Shown here in pieces: positions 63,868-64,000 of a stretch of DNA of 64,000 nucleotides. The notes beneath the pieces are model-generated. The model did no database searches and was not told where the DNA came from. It was given only the letters and a program-made list of their open reading frames with translations. Position 1 is the stretch's first letter. The number at the start of each line of letters is the position of its first letter. The position numbers and the translations under genes were made by a program. The stretch covers positions 22,015 through 86,014 of the forward strand of contig JAMLHH010000011.1 in the NCBI GenBank assembly GCA_023957215.1. Reading direction: 5' to 3'. The stretch comes from Chitinophagales bacterium. GTDB lineage: Bacteria > Bacteroidota > Bacteroidia > Chitinophagales > JADIYW01.

Positions 63868-64000
63868 ATGGATACACAGCCTTTTATAGATAAATTAGAA
63901 CAATTTGCCCAAATTACTGACGAAGTGAAAGCTCAAATCAGATTAAAAGTCAAAAAAGAGTTTTATCCTAAACACACTGAACTTTTAAAAGCCGGACAAA
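63868..64000 (+). CDS. Crp/Fnr-like cyclic nucleotide-binding regulator (3' end outside window)
   Basis: Frame open from ATG 63868 to the edge. The 44 visible residues (MDTQPFIDKLEQFAQITDEV start, then LKVKKEFYPKHTELLKAGQ) match the start of the Crp/Fnr cNMP-binding barrel in Bacteroidota (helix then K-x-L-x-x-G). The domain itself and the HTH lie outside the window, so this is provisional. Confidence 0.6.
   Translation, partial: MDTQPFIDKLEQFAQITDEVKAQIRLKVKKEFYPKHTELLKAGQ

Overview
The window is a low-GC stretch of a Bacteroidota chromosome. Several signs agree: upstream boxes of the Bacteroidota type TAnnTTTG, almost no Shine-Dalgarno sequences, and lineage-typical genes (IPExxxVDY protein, DUF2007, PD40-OmpA, PorT-like barrels, GNAT-argG-argC-argD, a UbiB-type kinase paired with a TetR-fold protein, class I FbaB). 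I cannot place it below phylum from sequence alone.

Layout. 1-2.7 kb: 3' part of rnr and a small lipoprotein sharing a bidirectional terminator. 2.8-4.0 kb: non-coding island of three palindrome-rich repeat units, a truncated IS110 recombinase and, just upstream of it, two adjacent long stem-loops that look like an IS110 bridge RNA. 4.1-17.3 kb: housekeeping block with a helical-repeat protein, dusB, the CPBP/DUF2007/cdsA/cmk operon, alkB-like/membrane/rnhB, HU, a split 5'-nucleotidase pair, dnaA, tRNA-Ser, tRNA-Pro and a Pif1-like helicase. 18-26.1 kb: amtB, a 157-bp MITE-like element, a BBP2-type porin, priA, a DedA protein, fbaB and an IS3 remnant surrounded by heptamer repeats. 26.3-36.6 kb: gmk-yicC, a second DedA, gamma-carbonic anhydrase, the acpP-fabF-rnc-DUF3820 cluster, the IPExxxVDY-pyk-queE run and a PD40-OmpA protein.

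36.6-43.6 kb is a zone of decay. A PAP2 phosphatase is cut off from its signal peptide by a frameshift, a vWA-domain gene is riddled with frameshifts, and a polytopic membrane protein (possibly GT-C) is both frameshifted and split by a complete IS1380-family element (13-bp perfect inverted repeats, 5-bp TAATA target duplication). mtgA and an esterase lipoprotein inside the zone are intact.

43.6-64 kb: polyprenyl synthase, TetR-fold/AarF pair, TerC, the arginine genes argD-argC-argG-GNAT, an SDR epimerase with an acyltransferase, nspC, DUF1232, an ECF sigma factor followed by outer-membrane barrel genes, hydrolases, fabI, accC, and the start of a Crp/Fnr-type gene at the edge.

The genes are mostly core metabolism: phospholipid and fatty acid synthesis (cdsA, fabF, acpP, fabI, accC, PlsC-like), RNA processing (rnr, rnc, rnhB, yicC), replication (dnaA, priA, HU) and arginine synthesis. 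The accessory interest lies in the repeat/IS110 island, the MITE-like element, the short tandem repeats and the decaying genes.
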